DNA of 8,076 nt from an uncultured Eubacteriales bacterium. Lineage in GTDB: Bacteria > Bacillota > Clostridia > Oscillospirales > Butyricicoccaceae. The position numbers and the translations under genes were made by a program. The notes under the pieces are model-generated. The model was not told where the DNA came from and did not search any database. It saw only the letters and a program-made list of their open reading frames with translations. Below, piece after piece: positions 6,467-8,076 of this stretch (position 1 is its first letter; every line of letters begins with the position of its first letter). The stretch is from positions 6,169 through 14,244 of the forward strand of contig CAJUGU010000107.1 in the NCBI GenBank assembly GCA_910586105.1. Reading direction: 5' to 3'.

Positions 6467-7909
6467 ATGACCGAACAAAATTTAACCATGTTGACCGATT
6501 TTTATGAATTCACGATGGCAAACGGCTATTTCGAGCACGGAATGGCCAACCGCCGGGCGTATTTCGATATGTTTTTCCGGCGGGTGCCGGACGGCGGCGG
6601 CTACGCGATCATGGCGGGCGTCGAGCAACTGATCCAATACTTTGAAAACCTGTCCTTTTCCGACGAGGATATCGAATACCTGCGCGGGCGGAACTGTTTT
6701 TCGGAAGCGTTCCTTGCATATTTAAAGGATTTCAAATTTGAGTGCGACGTCTGGGCGGTGCCCGAAGGCACGCCGATCTTCCCGGGCGAACCGATCGTCA
6801 CCGTCGCCGGGCCGATGGTACAGGCCCAGTTTGTCGAGACGATGATCCTGCTGACCATCAACCACCAGACGCTGATCGCTACCAAGGCCAGCCGGATCAC
6901 CCGGTCGGCGCGCGGCAAGGTCGTGCTGGAATTCGGCTCCCGGCGGGCGCAGGGCGCGTCCGGCGCGATCTTCGGGGCGCGCGCCGCGTATATTGGCGGC
7001 TGCAACGGCACCGCGTGCGCGCTGGCCGACCGCGACTACGGCATCCCCGCAGGCGGCACGATGGCCCATTCCTGGGTGCAGATGTTCGATTCCGAGTATG
7101 AAGCCTTCAAGGCGTATGCCCAGACCTACCCGAACAACTGCACGTTCCTTGTGGACACCTATAACGTGCTCAGATCCGGCGTGCCGAACGCGATCCGCGT
7201 GGCAAAGGAAGTGCTCGCCCCGCTGGGCGTGCGTCCCAAGGCGATCCGGCTGGATTCGGGCGATATCGCCTATCTTTCCATCAAGGCGCGCGAGATGCTC
7301 GACGAGGCCGGGTTCCCCGATATGCAGATCATGGCATCCAATTCATTGGATGAATATTTAGTCCTCGACCTGCTGGGGCAGGGCGCGCGGATCGATTCCT
7401 TCGGCATCGGCGAACGGCTCATCACCTCCAAATCGGAACCGGTGTTTGGCGGCGTGTACAAGCTGGTCGCGGTCGAAAACTCCCTCGGGCAGATCGTCCC
7501 CAAGATCAAGGTTTCCGAAAACGTCGAAAAGATCACGACGCCGCATTTTAAAAAGCTCTACCGGCTGTATGACAACAAGACCCGCAAGGCGATCGGCGAC
7601 GTGCTCGCCACCCATGACGAAGTCATCGACTCCGGCAAGCCTTATACCCTGTTCCATCCCATCCATACGTGGAAGAAAAAGACGGTGCATGATTACACCG
7701 CCAAGCCGCTTCAGGTGCAGATTTTCAAAAAAGGCGTGCGCGTATACGATTCGCCGAACGTACATGAGATCCGGGAGTATTGCATGCAGCAACTGGGCAC
7801 CCTTTGGGAATCGATCAAGCGTTTTGAAAACCCGCAGCCCTATTTCGTCGACCTCTCGAAAAAATTGTGGCAGATCAAGAGCGATCTGCTGGAAGGGTGC
7901 CGGTATTAA
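6467..7909 (+). CDS. pncB: Nicotinate phosphoribosyltransferase
   Basis: Joins nicotinate and PRPP to make nicotinate mononucleotide with ATP hydrolysis, the entry step of NAD salvage (Preiss-Handler route); cytosolic. The product is 480 residues, the length of the Firmicutes-type enzyme. The N-terminal LTDFYEFTMANGYF, FGSRR (residues 156-160), GTMAHSW with His201 (the position phosphorylated in this family), RLDSGD (261-266) and FGIGERL (312-318) are all intact. Transcription diverges from the arginine operon, and pncB has its own promoter with a NiaR-like operator. The next gene is not in the window; after the TAA stop there is only repeat sequence. A nicotinamide-specific enzyme is unlikely given these motifs. 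Confidence 0.96.
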   Translation: MTEQNLTMLTDFYEFTMANGYFEHGMANRRAYFDMFFRRVPDGGGYAIMAGVEQLIQYFENLSFSDEDIEYLRGRNCFSEAFLAYLKDFKFECDVWAVPEGTPIFPGEPIVTVAGPMVQAQFVETMILLTINHQTLIATKASRITRSARGKVVLEFGSRRAQGASGAIFGARAAYIGGCNGTACALADRDYGIPAGGTMAHSWVQMFDSEYEAFKAYAQTYPNNCTFLVDTYNVLRSGVPNAIRVAKEVLAPLGVRPKAIRLDSGDIAYLSIKAREMLDEAGFPDMQIMASNSLDEYLVLDLLGQGARIDSFGIGERLITSKSEPVFGGVYKLVAVENSLGQIVPKIKVSENVEKITTPHFKKLYRLYDNKTRKAIGDVLATHDEVIDSGKPYTLFHPIHTWKKKTVHDYTAKPLQVQIFKKGVRVYDSPNVHEIREYCMQQLGTLWESIKRFENPQPYFVDLSKKLWQIKSDLLEGCRY

Positions 7910-8076
7910 GCCATCCGTCAGGAAGGGAATCCTTCACGCCGGGGCGCTGCCCCGGACCCCGGTCCTGCGCGGACAGCGCCAAAGGGGCTCGTCCCTTTGG
8001 AATCCCTTTCCCGCCCGCGGGCGCCGGGGCGCTGCCCCGGACCCCGGTCCTGCGCGGACAGCGCCAAAGGGGCTCG
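7910..8076. other. Non-coding repeat-rich region downstream of pncB
   Basis: No gene is seen. A small 5-bp hairpin (GAAGG 7922-7926 / CCTTC 7931-7935) is followed by a tandem array of GC-rich repeats that runs off the window end. No U tract follows any of the stems, so no canonical terminator for pncB is visible here. Confidence 0.7.
7937..8076 (+). repeat. Tandem dispersed hairpin repeat, 85-bp period (behind pncB)
   Basis: Positions 7937-7991 and 8022-8076 are an identical 55-bp direct repeat, giving an 85-bp period; the second copy is cut by the window end. Each unit holds a hairpin CCGGGGC-GCT-GCCCCGG, a short GTCC-TGCGC-GGAC hairpin, and a third stem CCAAAGGG / CCCTTTGG (7979-7986 / 7993-8000). 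A 12-bp palindrome, CGCCCGCGGGCG (8012-8023), joins the units. The second and third modules match the left copy behind argB, in the same orientation relative to the preceding gene. Confidence 0.85.

Noticed and set aside
6286..6489. 67-codon minus-strand open frame across the divergent promoter region
   Set aside because: It spans the pncB promoter, operator, hairpin and start codon, has no ribosome site and has no recognisable protein features.
7922..7935. Hairpin just after pncB as its terminator
   Set aside because: The stem is only 5 bp and is followed by ACGCC instead of a T run.

Overview
The window carries most of an arginine biosynthesis operon on the minus strand and, divergent from it on the plus strand, one gene for NAD salvage. 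The DNA is GC-rich. It has strong AGGAGG-type ribosome sites, short intergenic gaps, a Firmicutes-type nicotinate phosphoribosyltransferase, an ArgR-like box and a NiaR-like operator. Together these point to a high-GC member of the Clostridia, with an Oscillospiraceae/Ruminococcaceae-like organism as my best guess. This is inferred from gene style only; no rRNA is present to confirm it.

Layout. Positions 1-177 are non-coding and hold a 12-bp-stem hairpin, a 22-bp palindrome and a 17-bp tandem repeat. Then, all on the minus strand and listed right to left in order of transcription, come argG (6200-4974), argH (4884-3493), argC (3496-2579), an unrecognised 87-residue two-helix membrane protein (2562-2299), argJ (2291-1080) and argB (1047-178). 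argH and argC overlap by ATGA, and most other gaps are under 35 nt; only the argG-argH gap (89 nt) is longer, and it contains terminator-like structure. The 266-bp region 6201-6466 is a divergent control region. It has a sigma-A-type promoter facing argG with an ARG-box-like site upstream, and a promoter facing pncB with an inverted repeat over its transcription start and a perfect hairpin in the leader. pncB fills 6467-7909. From 7910 to the window end lies a tandem array of hairpin-forming repeats.

Function. ArgJ makes N-acetylglutamate (at least by transacetylation from N-acetylornithine), ArgB phosphorylates it and ArgC reduces the acyl phosphate. After an aminotransferase step (argD, not in the window), ArgJ releases ornithine. 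After carbamoylation (argF, not in the window), ArgG and ArgH convert citrulline to arginine. The ArgB sequence is of the long, arginine-feedback-sensitive type, which matches a cyclic ArgJ pathway. PncB is functionally separate and shares only the divergent promoter region.

Most notable beyond the core genes: (i) a small two-helix membrane protein translated from its own strong ribosome site in the middle of the arginine operon; (ii) one repeat family placed in the same orientation just behind the last gene of both transcription units, with a compensatory base-pair change between copies, where no ordinary U-tract terminator is visible; (iii) a compact set of apparent regulatory sites in the divergent region, including an intrinsic-terminator-like hairpin that points from the pncB leader toward argG.
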